From Flavipsychrobacter sp. (GTDB taxonomy: Bacteria; Bacteroidota; Bacteroidia; Chitinophagales; Chitinophagaceae): a DNA stretch of 64,000 bases. Position numbers and translations under genes: made by a program. The notes under the pieces are model-generated. The model saw only the letters and a list, made by a program, of their open reading frames with translations. It was not told where the DNA came from and did not search any database. Shown piece by piece: positions 7,177 to 15,336 of this stretch. The number at the start of each line of letters is the position of its first letter. The stretch's first letter is position 1. The stretch is from positions 275,769 through 339,768 of the forward strand of contig JANINW010000006.1 of the NCBI GenBank assembly GCA_024508935.1, given 5' to 3'.

Positions 7177-7890
7177 ATGAAACAATTGCCCTTGCCTGCC
7201 GAATTGAAAGCAGGCGGTATTATGCTGGTAGATAAACCTTATACCTGGACATCTTTCGATGCTGTGCATAAGCTCACCAGGCAATTGCGTATAAAAATGG
7301 GCCATGCCGGCACCTTAGACCCGTTGGCCACAGGCCTGCTTATATGCTGCACCGGGAAATTCACCAAACGCATCAGCGAATACCAGAAGCTGCCAAAGGA
7401 ATATACGGGCATCATTCACCTGGGTGCCACCACTCCTACTTATGACCTGGAAAGCCAGCCCGAAAATCAAAAACCTTTCGATTACCTCACCGACCAAAAC
7501 ATTTACGACGCCACTGCTGCCTTTATAGGCGACATCATGCAAATGCCGCCTATCCATTCGGCCATAAAAAAAGATGGCAAACGTGCGTATGAACTGGCAA
7601 GGGCCGGTAAAGAAGTAAAACTGGAAGCCCGCCCGGTAACCATAACCGAATTTGAGATAACAGCTATCAAGCTGCCGGAGGTACACTTCAGGGTAGCCTG
7701 CAGCACGGGCACCTATATACGCTCACTGGCCAATGATTTTGGCGCAGCACTGGGCTGCGGCGGCTACCTGCAGGAATTAAGGCGCACCAAAATAGGTCAG
7801 TTCAGCGCCGATGATGCACTTACCCCCCAGCAATGGAAAGAATACTGGGATGCCAACCCTGCCCCGCCAAACAACCCCCAAAAGGCTTAA
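7177..7890 (+). CDS. truB: tRNA pseudouridine(55) synthase
   Basis: TruB isomerises U55 in the T loop of tRNAs. The 237-residue protein has the catalytic motif GHAGTLDPLATGLL with Asp48, an N-terminal GGIMLVDKPYTWTSFD segment, the family YTGIIHLGATTPTYDLES region, PPIHSAIKKDGKRAYELAR, and RVACSTGTYIRSLANDFG near the end. It is followed at a 26-base gap by glyS on the same strand, without a terminator between, though glyS has its own -7 box. Confidence 0.97.
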   Translation: MKQLPLPAELKAGGIMLVDKPYTWTSFDAVHKLTRQLRIKMGHAGTLDPLATGLLICCTGKFTKRISEYQKLPKEYTGIIHLGATTPTYDLESQPENQKPFDYLTDQNIYDATAAFIGDIMQMPPIHSAIKKDGKRAYELARAGKEVKLEARPVTITEFEITAIKLPEVHFRVACSTGTYIRSLANDFGAALGCGGYLQELRRTKIGQFSADDALTPQQWKEYWDANPAPPNNPQKA

Positions 7891-7900
7891 AGGCTTTTCT

Positions 7901-7908
7901 TATATTTG
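7901..7908 (+). promoter_or_regulatory. -7 promoter box of glyS (TATATTTG)
   Basis: TATATTTG lies eight bases before the chosen glyS ATG (7917) and just after the truB stop, suggesting a dedicated glyS promoter with a very short leader. No good -33 TTTG is visible. Confidence 0.5.
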
Positions 7909-7916
7909 CCGCCGTT

Positions 7917-9347
7917 ATGGCAAATGATAATAAGCTTCAAAATATTATAGCACATTGCAAAGAATACGGTTTTATATTTCAATCGAGCGAAATATATGAC
8001 GGTCTTGCTGCTGTGTACGACTATGGCCAGTATGGCGCCGAACTGAAGAAAAACATCCGCGACTACTGGTGGCGCAGCATGACCCAGATGCACGATAACA
8101 TTGTGGGTATAGATGCAGCTATTTTTATGCACCCCACAGTATGGAAAGCGAGCGGGCACGTTGACAATTTCAGCGACCCGATGATAGACAATAAGGACAG
8201 CAAAAAACGCTACCGCGTAGACCACCTGATAGAAGCACATGCCGAAACATTAGCCAAAGAAGATGCGGAAGCCCTGCTGCAAAAAATGGATAGCCTGCTG
8301 GCCGAAAATGATTTTGCGGGACTGAAAGCCTTAATAGAAGACAATAAAATAAAATGTGCGGTAAGCGGCACCGGCAACTGGACGGATGTACGCCAGTTCA
8401 ACCTGATGTTCTCTACAGAAATGGGTTCTGTGGCCGATGATGCAGACAAGGTGTACCTGCGCCCGGAAACTGCGCAAGGTATATTTGTCAATTTCCTGAA
8501 CGTGCAGAAAAGCGGCCGTATGAAAATACCTTTTGGCATAGCCCAGACGGGTAAGGCTTTCCGTAACGAAATAGTGGCCCGTGGTTTTATCTTCCGCATG
8601 CGCGAGTTCGAACAGATGGAAATGCAATTTTTTGTACGCCCCGGCACACAGAAGGAATGGTATGAGTACTGGAAAGATACCCGTATGAAATGGCACCTAA
8701 GCCTGGGCATACCTGCAGACCACTACCGTTTTCACGACCACGTGAAATTGGCACACTATGCCGACGCGGCCTGCGATATTGAATACGATTTCCCGATGGG
8801 CTTTAAAGAAGTGGAAGGAGTACACAGCCGTACCGATTTCGACCTGAAAGCACACCAGGAGTACAGCGGCAAGAAGCTTACGTATTTCGATACTGAGATC
8901 AACCAGCACTATGTACCTTATGTAATAGAAACCTCTATAGGACTGGACCGTGCTGTGATGATGGTATTGAGCGAAGCCTATGCCGAGGAAGACCTGAGCA
9001 CTGCCGAGAAACAAGATAGCCGCGTAGTACTGAAGCTGCCGCCCAAAGTGGCACCTATAAAACTGGCCATATTGCCTTTGTTGAAAAAAGACGGCCTGCC
9101 TGAAATAGCACGCGAGCTGCTGGAAGAATGCCGTACTTATTTCAAGTGCTTTTACGAAGAAAAAGATACCATAGGCAAGCGCTACCGCAGGCAAGATGCT
9201 ATAGGCACTCCTTTCTGTGTAACTATAGACCACCAGACAAAAGAAGACCAGACAGTGACCATCCGTTACCGCGATACGATGACACAGGAACGCATTCCTA
9301 TTGCATCGGTAAAAGAATTGGTAATGCAAGCTATACAAGCATTTTAA
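7917..9347 (+). CDS. glyS: Glycine--tRNA ligase, alpha2 class II type
   Basis: This is the single-chain, bacterial/eukaryotic-like class II glycyl-tRNA synthetase, here 476 residues. Visible motifs include the N-terminal IIAHCKEYGFIFQSSEIYDGLAAVYDYG (written here in part), MHPTVWKASGH, the class II motif 2 region around FRNEIVARGFIFRMREFEQMEMQFF (in part), and FDTEINQHYVPYVIETSIGLDRA with motif 3. The C-terminal domain (from about residue 375) is the anticodon-binding fold (PPKVAPIKLAILPLLKKDG). The frame is open further upstream into truB, but ATG 7917 (MANDNKLQN) gives the normal length and sits right after a -7 box. A strong terminator follows. Confidence 0.97.
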   Translation: MANDNKLQNIIAHCKEYGFIFQSSEIYDGLAAVYDYGQYGAELKKNIRDYWWRSMTQMHDNIVGIDAAIFMHPTVWKASGHVDNFSDPMIDNKDSKKRYRVDHLIEAHAETLAKEDAEALLQKMDSLLAENDFAGLKALIEDNKIKCAVSGTGNWTDVRQFNLMFSTEMGSVADDADKVYLRPETAQGIFVNFLNVQKSGRMKIPFGIAQTGKAFRNEIVARGFIFRMREFEQMEMQFFVRPGTQKEWYEYWKDTRMKWHLSLGIPADHYRFHDHVKLAHYADAACDIEYDFPMGFKEVEGVHSRTDFDLKAHQEYSGKKLTYFDTEINQHYVPYVIETSIGLDRAVMMVLSEAYAEEDLSTAEKQDSRVVLKLPPKVAPIKLAILPLLKKDGLPEIARELLEECRTYFKCFYEEKDTIGKRYRRQDAIGTPFCVTIDHQTKEDQTVTIRYRDTMTQERIPIASVKELVMQAIQAF

Positions 9348-9354
9348 TAACACT

Positions 9355-9386
9355 GCCCCGCACTAAAGCGGGGCTTTATTTTTTTT
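9355..9386 (+). terminator. Rho-independent terminator after glyS
   Basis: GCCCCGC (9355-9361) pairs with GCGGGGC (9368-9374) around ACTAAA. A T-rich run reaches to base 9386, right up to the ATG of the next gene. Confidence 0.88.
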
Positions 9387-9710
9387 ATGTCTGCAGCACA
9401 AGAAGAACTGGCCGAAAAGCTGGCCCGGCAATGGGGACTGGTACTACCGGATACTATTTCTGAACAGGAAATATTGAACCGGCTTACCGCACGTATCTCT
9501 ACCTTATTACAAGGTAATGCAGAGGCTTTCTTCCAGCTAATGTACAAACTGGATATACCGGAGAAAAAGCTAAACCAGGTACTGCACAATGAAGAAGCCC
9601 CAGCACTGATAGCAAAGCTTATCTACGACCGCCAGTTGCAGAAAATAGAAAGCCGGAAGCAGCATAAAGGCGGACCTGAAACTGCCGAAGACCCTGAACT
9701 GCAATGGTGA
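9387..9710 (+). CDS. Hypothetical soluble helical protein (107 aa)
   Basis: I do not recognise this protein by name. It is 107 residues, without signal peptide or membrane helix, and is predicted to be helical: an acidic N-terminal helix (AAQEELAEKLARQWG), a middle DISEQEILNRLTARISTLLQGN-like region, and YKLDIPEKKLNQVLH followed by IAKLIYDRQLQKIESRK. The C-terminal tail is charged and disordered-looking. It starts immediately after the poly-T run of the glyS terminator, so it is either expressed by read-through or from a promoter hidden in glyS. The coding pattern looks real (typical codon use, sensible length). Confidence 0.7.
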   Translation: MSAAQEELAEKLARQWGLVLPDTISEQEILNRLTARISTLLQGNAEAFFQLMYKLDIPEKKLNQVLHNEEAPALIAKLIYDRQLQKIESRKQHKGGPETAEDPELQW

Positions 9711-9759
9711 CAATTGGTGCTCAATTATTTAGTAATTTCGGAGATCTAAATAAGTTAGT

Positions 9760-10545
9760 TTGAAATTAAAATCTTTGCTAATAGTGCTGTTGGCAACAAT
9801 AGGGGTGGTGGCTTGCCGGAAAAAGGATGACCCTGTTGCTGCAAACAATACAAACACAAATACTACGCCGCAGGACTCCAGCACCCAATTAAAGATCAGC
9901 TTTGACAACGTAGTGAACGGTATGGCTGTACAGCTTACGACCGGAAAGTATGCAAACGCGAATGGCGATAGCTTCAGCGTAACCATGTACAAATACTACA
10001 TCAGCAATATCAGCCTGTATACAGACGCTAACGCAGAATACAAAGAATCTGAAAGCTACCACCTGGTTAATGAAGACCTTAAAGACAGCAAAAGCTTTAC
10101 GATAAAGAACCTTCCCGCAGGTAACTATGTAAAAATAAAATTTTTGATAGGTGTAGACAGCGCCCGCAATGTGAGCGGTGCGCAAACAGGGGCCTTAGAC
10201 CCTTTAAATAGTATGTTCTGGGATTGGAATACAGGATATATCATGGCCAAAATAGAAGGGACTTCAACCAATGCGACAGGTAATAATTTTGCATTCCATA
10301 TAGGCGGCTTTACCGGCTTTTACAACACATTGCGGTGGGTGACACTGACCCTGCCCGCAAACGCAATAGTGGCAAAAGGTAAACAACCCGGTATTCATAT
10401 CCGGTCTGAAATAAAGGAATGGTTTCAGACGCCTAACCTTATTGATTTCAGCAAAATGTCTTTTGTAGCTTCTACCGGCACCAAAGCTGTAAATATTGCT
10501 GATAACTACGCAGATATGTTTTCGGTAGACCATATTGATAATTAA
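9760..10545 (+). CDS. MbnP-like lipoprotein (partner of di-heme MbnH/MauG-type enzyme)
   Basis: The 261-residue protein starts at TTG 9760 and has a lipoprotein signal (KLKSLLIVLLATIGVVAC, lipid Cys about residue 19). It then has a beta-rich domain whose centre carries MFWDWNTGYIMAKIEG (from residue 152, with Trp154 and Trp156) and FAFHIGGFTGF. That Trp-containing motif is characteristic of the MbnP family, where a partner di-heme enzyme oxidises a tryptophan to kynurenine, creating a copper-binding site. No ATG in frame precedes the signal peptide, so TTG is the only sensible start. The stop codon directly abuts the ATG of the cytochrome c peroxidase-like gene, confirming the pair. The metal and physiological role here are unknown. 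Confidence 0.85.
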   Translation: MKLKSLLIVLLATIGVVACRKKDDPVAANNTNTNTTPQDSSTQLKISFDNVVNGMAVQLTTGKYANANGDSFSVTMYKYYISNISLYTDANAEYKESESYHLVNEDLKDSKSFTIKNLPAGNYVKIKFLIGVDSARNVSGAQTGALDPLNSMFWDWNTGYIMAKIEGTSTNATGNNFAFHIGGFTGFYNTLRWVTLTLPANAIVAKGKQPGIHIRSEIKEWFQTPNLIDFSKMSFVASTGTKAVNIADNYADMFSVDHIDN

Positions 10546-11592
10546 ATGAAAAAAGGAATAATTATAGCCGCCATACTGTCTATTGCATCAGCCAGCCTGT
10601 TTACTGCCTGTAAACCGGACCCTGATTTTGATGCAGTAAAAACCGAAGAGCTGAGCTTTAAGATACCGCAAGGCTGGCCTATTCCTTATTACCAGTTTGA
10701 GAACAATAAAGTATCGCAGGCCAATTTTGAATTAGGCCGTAAACTATTCTTCGATACGCGTCTTTCCAAAGACAATACTATTTCTTGCGGCAGCTGCCAC
10801 CAGGCTTTTTCAGCTTTTGCCCAGCTTGACCATGCCGTAAGTCATGGCGTACAGGACAAATTGGGCACCCGCAATTCACCGGCATTATTCAACCTCAACT
10901 GGCACACCAGCTTTTTCTGGGACGGCGGGGTGAACCATATTGAAAGCCAACCCATCAACCCGATACAAAACCCGGTAGAGATGGACGAAAACCTCGGCAA
11001 TATCATTACCAAACTGAGTGCGGATAATACTTATAAACAAATGTTTACCAGTGCCTGGGGTAATGATACGATCAATTCACAACGCATATTCAAATCGCTG
11101 GCCATGTTTATGGGTATGCTGGTATCCAGCAACAGCAAATACGATAAATATAAACGCGGTGAAGCAGGCGGAAATATGACCGCGGAAGAGCTGAGCGGCT
11201 ACGAAATATATAAGGCCAAATGTTCCAGCTGCCATACAGAACCACTGTTCTCCGATTTTTCTTATAAGAACAACGGCCTTCCCCCTACTTCAGTCAATGA
11301 TAGCGGCCGGGCACATATTACACGCGCGGCAGCCGATATGTACAAATTCAAAGTGCCGTCTTTGCGCAACCTGGCTTATACCATGCCGTTTATGCACGAT
11401 GGTCGCTTTGATAACCTGGACCGGGTACTGGACCATTATGCAGGCGGCATACATCAATCGCCTACTTTAGAGCCTCAATTGCAGAATGGCATACAACTGA
11501 ACAGCCAACAACGCAGCGACCTGCTTGCCTTCCTGAATACACTGAATGATGAAAGTTTTGTAAAAGACAGCCGTTTTCAGCAGCCGAAATAG
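10546..11592 (+). CDS. Di-heme cytochrome c peroxidase / MauG family lipoprotein (MbnH-like)
   Basis: This 348-residue protein has a lipoprotein signal ending in LFTAC (about residue 21) and two CxxCH heme c motifs, CGSCH at 81-85 and CSSCH at 226-230. It also has FELGRKLFFDTRLSKDNTISC, NSPALFNLNWHTSFFWDGG and MPFMHDGRFDNLDRVLDHY, typical of the CcpA/MauG superfamily. MauG members carry out long-range oxidation of a partner protein. Translation is directly coupled to the upstream MbnP-like gene, so it most likely acts as MbnH, oxidising a tryptophan in that partner at the membrane surface. Plain peroxidase activity is the alternative. A terminator follows. Confidence 0.9.
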   Translation: MKKGIIIAAILSIASASLFTACKPDPDFDAVKTEELSFKIPQGWPIPYYQFENNKVSQANFELGRKLFFDTRLSKDNTISCGSCHQAFSAFAQLDHAVSHGVQDKLGTRNSPALFNLNWHTSFFWDGGVNHIESQPINPIQNPVEMDENLGNIITKLSADNTYKQMFTSAWGNDTINSQRIFKSLAMFMGMLVSSNSKYDKYKRGEAGGNMTAEELSGYEIYKAKCSSCHTEPLFSDFSYKNNGLPPTSVNDSGRAHITRAAADMYKFKVPSLRNLAYTMPFMHDGRFDNLDRVLDHYAGGIHQSPTLEPQLQNGIQLNSQQRSDLLAFLNTLNDESFVKDSRFQQPK

Positions 11593-11607
11593 AATTGCAG
11601 ATAGTTG

Positions 11608-11643
11608 AAAAAAAAAGACCCGGACTAATCCAGGTCTTTTTTT
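11608..11643. terminator. Bidirectional terminator between MbnH-like gene and lipoprotein gene
   Basis: An A-rich run with GACC (to 11620) pairs with GGTC plus T run (11633-11643). Both strands show stem plus poly-U. The stop codon of the minus-strand lipoprotein gene (11625-11627) lies in the loop. Confidence 0.75.
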
Positions 11644-11942
11644 ATGTCAGTTATTTCTATGAGTTCTATAAACTGGTTGGTATGGTTGGTTTGGCAAACC
11701 TCCCCTTCCCCGTCCGAGTTAAACTTCAGTTTCACCTTCTCGCCATCGTGCTGGTAGGCACTTGGGAGATATTTGGGACGCAGGAGCTTACCGTCTTGTT
11801 CCAGTTTTACTAAATACCCGCAGCCACCAGTAGCTATGTCTCCGGAGTCTACGACCACCGCTTTTTTCATGTTCTTGTCTTTCTTGCACGAAGGAGCAGC
11901 GAGTATAGCTAGCATTGCAGCGCCGAGTAAATATTTACGCAT
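11625..11942 (-). CDS. Small lipoprotein, hypothetical (105 aa)
   Basis: Not recognised. It opens with a lipoprotein signal (MRKYLLGAAMLAILAAPSC, lipid Cys at 19) followed by a lysine-rich linker (KKDKNMKK), so it should be a membrane-anchored periplasmic or surface lipoprotein. The rest has a GGCGYLVKLEQDGKLLRPKYLP segment, a second and third Cys (GGCGY and EVCQTNHTNQF), and resembles small beta-sheet proteins. It converges on the MbnP/MbnH-like pair across a shared terminator. No function can be given. Confidence 0.72.
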   Translation of the reverse strand: MRKYLLGAAMLAILAAPSCKKDKNMKKAVVVDSGDIATGGCGYLVKLEQDGKLLRPKYLPSAYQHDGEKVKLKFNSDGEGEVCQTNHTNQFIELIEITDIKKDLD

Positions 11943-12003
11943 GTTAGGTTATTTGTCAACTAAATTCGGCAATGAAAATACTAAAAACTTTTAAACACGC
12001 AAT

Positions 12004-12714
12004 CTATACGGTAAACTTATACCCGATACCCCTTACCGAATGAAAATGACGGGGGTTGCGGCTATCTGATTCAAAGTGCTTGCGGAAGTTGAGTATGAAA
12101 TTGTCTATAGTACGGGTAGTAGGGTATACATTATAGCCCCAAACCACCTGTAATATATGCTCACGGCTTACTACCTGGCCTTCATTTTCTATTAAAAGTT
12201 TTAATAATGCAGCCTCTTTTTTGCTCAATTCCTGTTTTTTGCCTTTTTTATCAATACACTCATGAGCTGCAAAATCGATCTTGCCACCCGGAAATTCGTA
12301 TACATCGGGCACAGATTGTGGTTCTTTGATCTTTTTATTCTTGACAATAAGCTTATCAACTCTCAGCAGCAGTTCTTCCAGGTTAAAAGGCTTGGTCATA
12401 TAATCATCACCGCCTTTTTTCAGGCCTTCTACCCTATCGGCACCGGTATTGCGGGCAGAGAGGAATAAAATAGGCACGTCGTTATGCTGCATACGGATGG
12501 TCTCGCATACAGTGATACCGTCCATATCAGGAAGCATGATATCTAATATGATCAGGTCGAAGTATTCATTTTTGACCATTTTCAATACAGCAGGGCCGTT
12601 ATCGGCGGTAGTTATCTCGTAACCTTCCAGTTCAAGGTTCAGTTTGAGGGCTTCTCTAAGGCTTTCTTCGTCTTCTACAACCAGGAGCGAGGCTTTCTTT
12701 TCTTTAGTAAGCAT
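12004..12714 (-). CDS. OmpR/PhoB-type response regulator
   Basis: From ATG 12714 this is a 236-residue two-domain regulator. The receiver domain (about 8-120) has the acidic pair in VVEDEE, phospho-acceptor Asp58 in LIILDIMLPDMDG and the conserved Lys in DDYMTKPF. The winged-helix DNA-binding domain at the C terminus has KKEAALLKLLIENEGQVVSREHIL and TTRTIDNFILNFRKHFE (in part), VRGIGYKF. No sensor kinase gene is adjacent, so the cognate kinase is elsewhere. The frame extends 12 codons further upstream, but the ATG at 12714 fits family N termini. Confidence 0.93.
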   Translation of the reverse strand: MLTKEKKASLLVVEDEESLREALKLNLELEGYEITTADNGPAVLKMVKNEYFDLIILDIMLPDMDGITVCETIRMQHNDVPILFLSARNTGADRVEGLKKGGDDYMTKPFNLEELLLRVDKLIVKNKKIKEPQSVPDVYEFPGGKIDFAAHECIDKKGKKQELSKKEAALLKLLIENEGQVVSREHILQVVWGYNVYPTTRTIDNFILNFRKHFESDSRNPRHFHSVRGIGYKFTV

Positions 12715-12903
12715 AGTAGTACGTTTTTCTAAACATAAAAATAATGACAATTAGTGACGCTTGTCAAGAGTCAAGCCTAGATATGGTTTTAGCATGACAA
12801 TGCAGTAAAATCGTTATATGAAGCATGTATTCCCGGCAATAAATCATTTATAACGGTATTGTATTATTTTGATTGTGCAGCTTATTTAAGAATAAAAAAT
12901 CAT

Positions 12904-12911
12904 TACCTTTG
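12904..12911 (+). promoter_or_regulatory. -7 promoter box of tRNA-Leu (TACCTTTG)
   Basis: TACCTTTG is placed 13 bases before the first base of tRNA-Leu. A clear -33 TTTG at 19-22 bases upstream is not visible, although TTTTG occurs further away at 12867-12871. Confidence 0.6.
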
Positions 12912-12924
12912 CACTCCCTTAAAA

Positions 12925-13006
12925 GCGGGTGTGGTGAAATTGGCAGACACGCTAGACTTAGGATCTAGTGCCGCGAGGCTTGGGGGTTCGAGTCCCTCCA
13001 CCCGCA
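12925..13006 (+). tRNA. tRNA-Leu (anticodon TAG)
   Basis: The cloverleaf is 82 bases. GCGGGTG pairs with CACCCGC in the acceptor stem, discriminator A follows. The anticodon stem CTAGA/TCTAG closes loop CTTAGGA, giving anticodon TAG (leucine, CUN codons). The long variable arm of a class II tRNA is present (GCCGCGAGGCTTG region) and the T loop is TTCGAGT. CCA is not encoded. Confidence 0.97.
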
Positions 13007-13019
13007 CTAAAAAATGAAT

Positions 13020-13045
13020 AGCCGGTCATTGTATCGGCTTTTTTT
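13020..13045 (+). terminator. Terminator after tRNA-Leu
   Basis: A short stem AGCCG/CGGCT (13020-13024 and 13035-13039) is followed by seven T residues. It lies between tRNA-Leu and the trigger factor gene. Confidence 0.65.
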
Positions 13046-13066
13046 AAACTTAAAAATTATCAGACA

Positions 13067-14455
13067 ATGGCTACGGTAACACGTGAGAGTATTGGAAACC
13101 TCCATGATAAAATAACTGTAAAGCTGGCGAAGGAAGATTACCTGCCTTCTTTTGAAAAATCTCTGAAACAGTATGCAAAATCTGTAAATGTACCGGGCTT
13201 CCGTAAGGGAATGGTACCTGCAGGTATGGTGAAAAAAATGTACGGACAGTCTATCTTCAGCGATGAGGTACTACGTACTGCAGGCAGCAAACTGGAAGAA
13301 TATCTTGGCAACGAAAAGGTGGCCATATTTGCCCAGCCAATGGTTATGCCCAGCGAAACACCTGTACGCCTGGACATGAACGCCCCTGCCGAAGTTGATT
13401 TTACTTTTGAAGTAGGCCTGAAACCTGATTTTGAAGTAACCCCGCTGAAAAATAAAACTGCACTTACACGCTATAAAATAGCTGTAGGCGACAAAATGGT
13501 GGAAGATGAGATAGAACGCATCAAACGGCGCTACGGTAAAGCAGAAGACCAGGAAGCTGTAGCTTCTAAAGACGATATACTGTACGCTACTTACGAAGCT
13601 TGCGATGCAGCAGGCAATGTACTGGCTGAATCTCAGAAAGTAGATGATACTGTGCTGGTAGAAAAACTGCCTGCCAAACTGCAGGATATGCTGATGGGCA
13701 AAAAAGCAGATGACACCCTGGTAATTGTTCCTGCAGAGGTATGTACAGAAGAAGAGCTGCAAGGCTTTTTGAAAGACCCGCTGAAACAAGGTGCTGAAGC
13801 TGCTAATAACCATTACAAACTGACTATTACCAAGGTAGCGAAGCTGATACCACGCGAACTGGATGCTGAATTGTTCGCACAGGTTTTCCCTAATAAAGAA
13901 GTAAAGGACGAAGCTGAATTTAAAGAACTGATACGTACCGAACTGGGCCGCGAATACAACCGCATCAGCAACGAGCGCCTGCAGAACGAGATATACGAAC
14001 TGCTGGTTCACCAAACGCCTATACAACTTCCTGTACCTTTCCTGAAACGCTGGTTGAAGGAAGGTGGTGAAAAACCAAAGGCTGAAGCTGAAGTAGAAAA
14101 AGAATTCCCGGGCTTTGACCACCAGCTGCGCTGGACACTGATATCTGACAAACTGATACAGGACAATAAAATAGAAGTGACCCGTGAAGAGGTAATGACA
14201 GATATTAAAGGCCGTGTACTGGCATACTTTGGTATGACTGCTGAAGATGAGGCTGATGCACCATGGATGGAAGGCTATATGGCTAAAGTTGCTAAAGACA
14301 ATAAGACCATGGACGAAACTTACCGCCGCCTGTTGTTCGACAAATTATTCCAAAGCCTGGAACAGCAATTTAAAGTAGAAGAGAAAGAAGTGAGCGAAGA
14401 AGAATTCTTTAAACTGCCGGATGCACACGCTGCACACCATCATCACGATCATTAA
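13067..14455 (+). CDS. tig: Trigger factor, ribosome-associated chaperone
   Basis: Trigger factor binds at the ribosome exit tunnel and shields nascent chains. The 462-residue protein has the N-terminal ribosome-docking signature GFRKG followed by MVP (44-51), a middle region corresponding to the FKBP-like PPIase (about 150-240, quite divergent), and the C-terminal helical arms. The C terminus ends in a histidine-rich run (HAAHHHHDH), an uncommon feature for this family. It begins 22 bases after the tRNA-Leu terminator run and is followed by its own terminator. Confidence 0.95.
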   Translation: MATVTRESIGNLHDKITVKLAKEDYLPSFEKSLKQYAKSVNVPGFRKGMVPAGMVKKMYGQSIFSDEVLRTAGSKLEEYLGNEKVAIFAQPMVMPSETPVRLDMNAPAEVDFTFEVGLKPDFEVTPLKNKTALTRYKIAVGDKMVEDEIERIKRRYGKAEDQEAVASKDDILYATYEACDAAGNVLAESQKVDDTVLVEKLPAKLQDMLMGKKADDTLVIVPAEVCTEEELQGFLKDPLKQGAEAANNHYKLTITKVAKLIPRELDAELFAQVFPNKEVKDEAEFKELIRTELGREYNRISNERLQNEIYELLVHQTPIQLPVPFLKRWLKEGGEKPKAEAEVEKEFPGFDHQLRWTLISDKLIQDNKIEVTREEVMTDIKGRVLAYFGMTAEDEADAPWMEGYMAKVAKDNKTMDETYRRLLFDKLFQSLEQQFKVEEKEVSEEEFFKLPDAHAAHHHHDH

Positions 14456-14476
14456 TCGAAAGATTGCTTATATAGA

Positions 14477-14500
14477 AACCGCCTATAGGGCGGTTTTTTT
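14477..14500 (+). terminator. Rho-independent terminator after tig
   Basis: AACCGCC pairs with GGCGGTT around a short loop and is followed by seven T. Confidence 0.9.
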
Positions 14501-14541
14501 ATGCGATAACATTTCTTATTAGCCGCTACGTAACTTTATAT

Positions 14542-15336
14542 ATGCCCGGACTCATTGTACTGCTCATAGCCATTAGCTTAGGACTTATATTGTATTTCGT
14601 ACGCAGTAGTAAAGAGCGAAAGAAAATAGCCGCATACCAGCTACCCCTGAATGCTACACAATTATTGAATGAGCATGTGCCTTTTTACCAAAAACTGGAT
14701 GCGGAGAAGAAGGCATTGTTTACCGAAAGAGTAAGGGATTTCCTGGCCCGTACACGCATCACAGGCATAAGCGGTACACAGATCGACGATCTTGACCGCT
14801 TGCTGGTAGCAGCAGGTGCCATCATACCCATATTTGCATTTACAGATTGGCGGTATAATAACCTGGACGAAGTATTGGTGTATGAGAACAGCTTCAACAT
14901 GGATTATCACACTCATGCCAATGCACCTGACAGGAACATTCTCGGCATGGTAGGTAATGGCGCCCTGAACAGGAAGATGCTTTTATCGAAGCCTGCTATA
15001 CGAAGCGGGTTTATGGATGCTGAAAATGGCCACAATACCGTGGTACATGAATTTGCCCACCTGATAGACAAGGCAGACGGTGCTGTAGATGGCGTACCGG
15101 AATATTTACTCTCGAAACAATACGCTGCACCCTGGCTGAAATATATGCACAATGAGATTCAACAAATGCGGCAATTCGGCTCAGATATAAACCCATACGC
15201 CGCCACCAACCAGGCTGAATTCTTTGCAGTGATGTCCGAATATTTTTTTGAGCGCCCGGAACAACTGGAACAAAACCACCCGGAATTATATTGCCTGCTG
15301 CAAAAGATGTTTACACCGCAGCCGGCCAGCAAGTGA
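14542..15336 (+). CDS. M90-family (MtfA-like) zinc metallopeptidase, membrane-anchored
   Basis: This 264-residue protein has an N-terminal membrane helix (LIVLLIAISLGLILYFV) and the zinc motif HEFAH (169-173, an HExxH) in VVHEFAHLIDKADGAVDG. Together with PIFAFTDWRYNNLDEVLVYE (in part) and the later NQAEFFAVMSEYFFERPE with the probable third zinc ligand Glu, this fits peptidase family M90. E. coli MtfA of that family regulates glucose uptake by binding Mlc. This version is tethered to the membrane and its natural partner is unknown. It converges on a DUF6265 lipoprotein gene with no gap. Confidence 0.88.
   Translation: MPGLIVLLIAISLGLILYFVRSSKERKKIAAYQLPLNATQLLNEHVPFYQKLDAEKKALFTERVRDFLARTRITGISGTQIDDLDRLLVAAGAIIPIFAFTDWRYNNLDEVLVYENSFNMDYHTHANAPDRNILGMVGNGALNRKMLLSKPAIRSGFMDAENGHNTVVHEFAHLIDKADGAVDGVPEYLLSKQYAAPWLKYMHNEIQQMRQFGSDINPYAATNQAEFFAVMSEYFFERPEQLEQNHPELYCLLQKMFTPQPASK

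Noticed and set aside
12740-12780. TGACA and TGTCA half sites upstream of the response regulator gene at 12714
   Set aside because: Only five bases per arm with an irregular spacer; no evidence that it is an operator.
13271-14122. A 283-codon minus-strand frame opposite trigger factor
   Set aside because: Rich in Phe/Gln/Tyr with no domains; the plus strand codes the complete chaperone.
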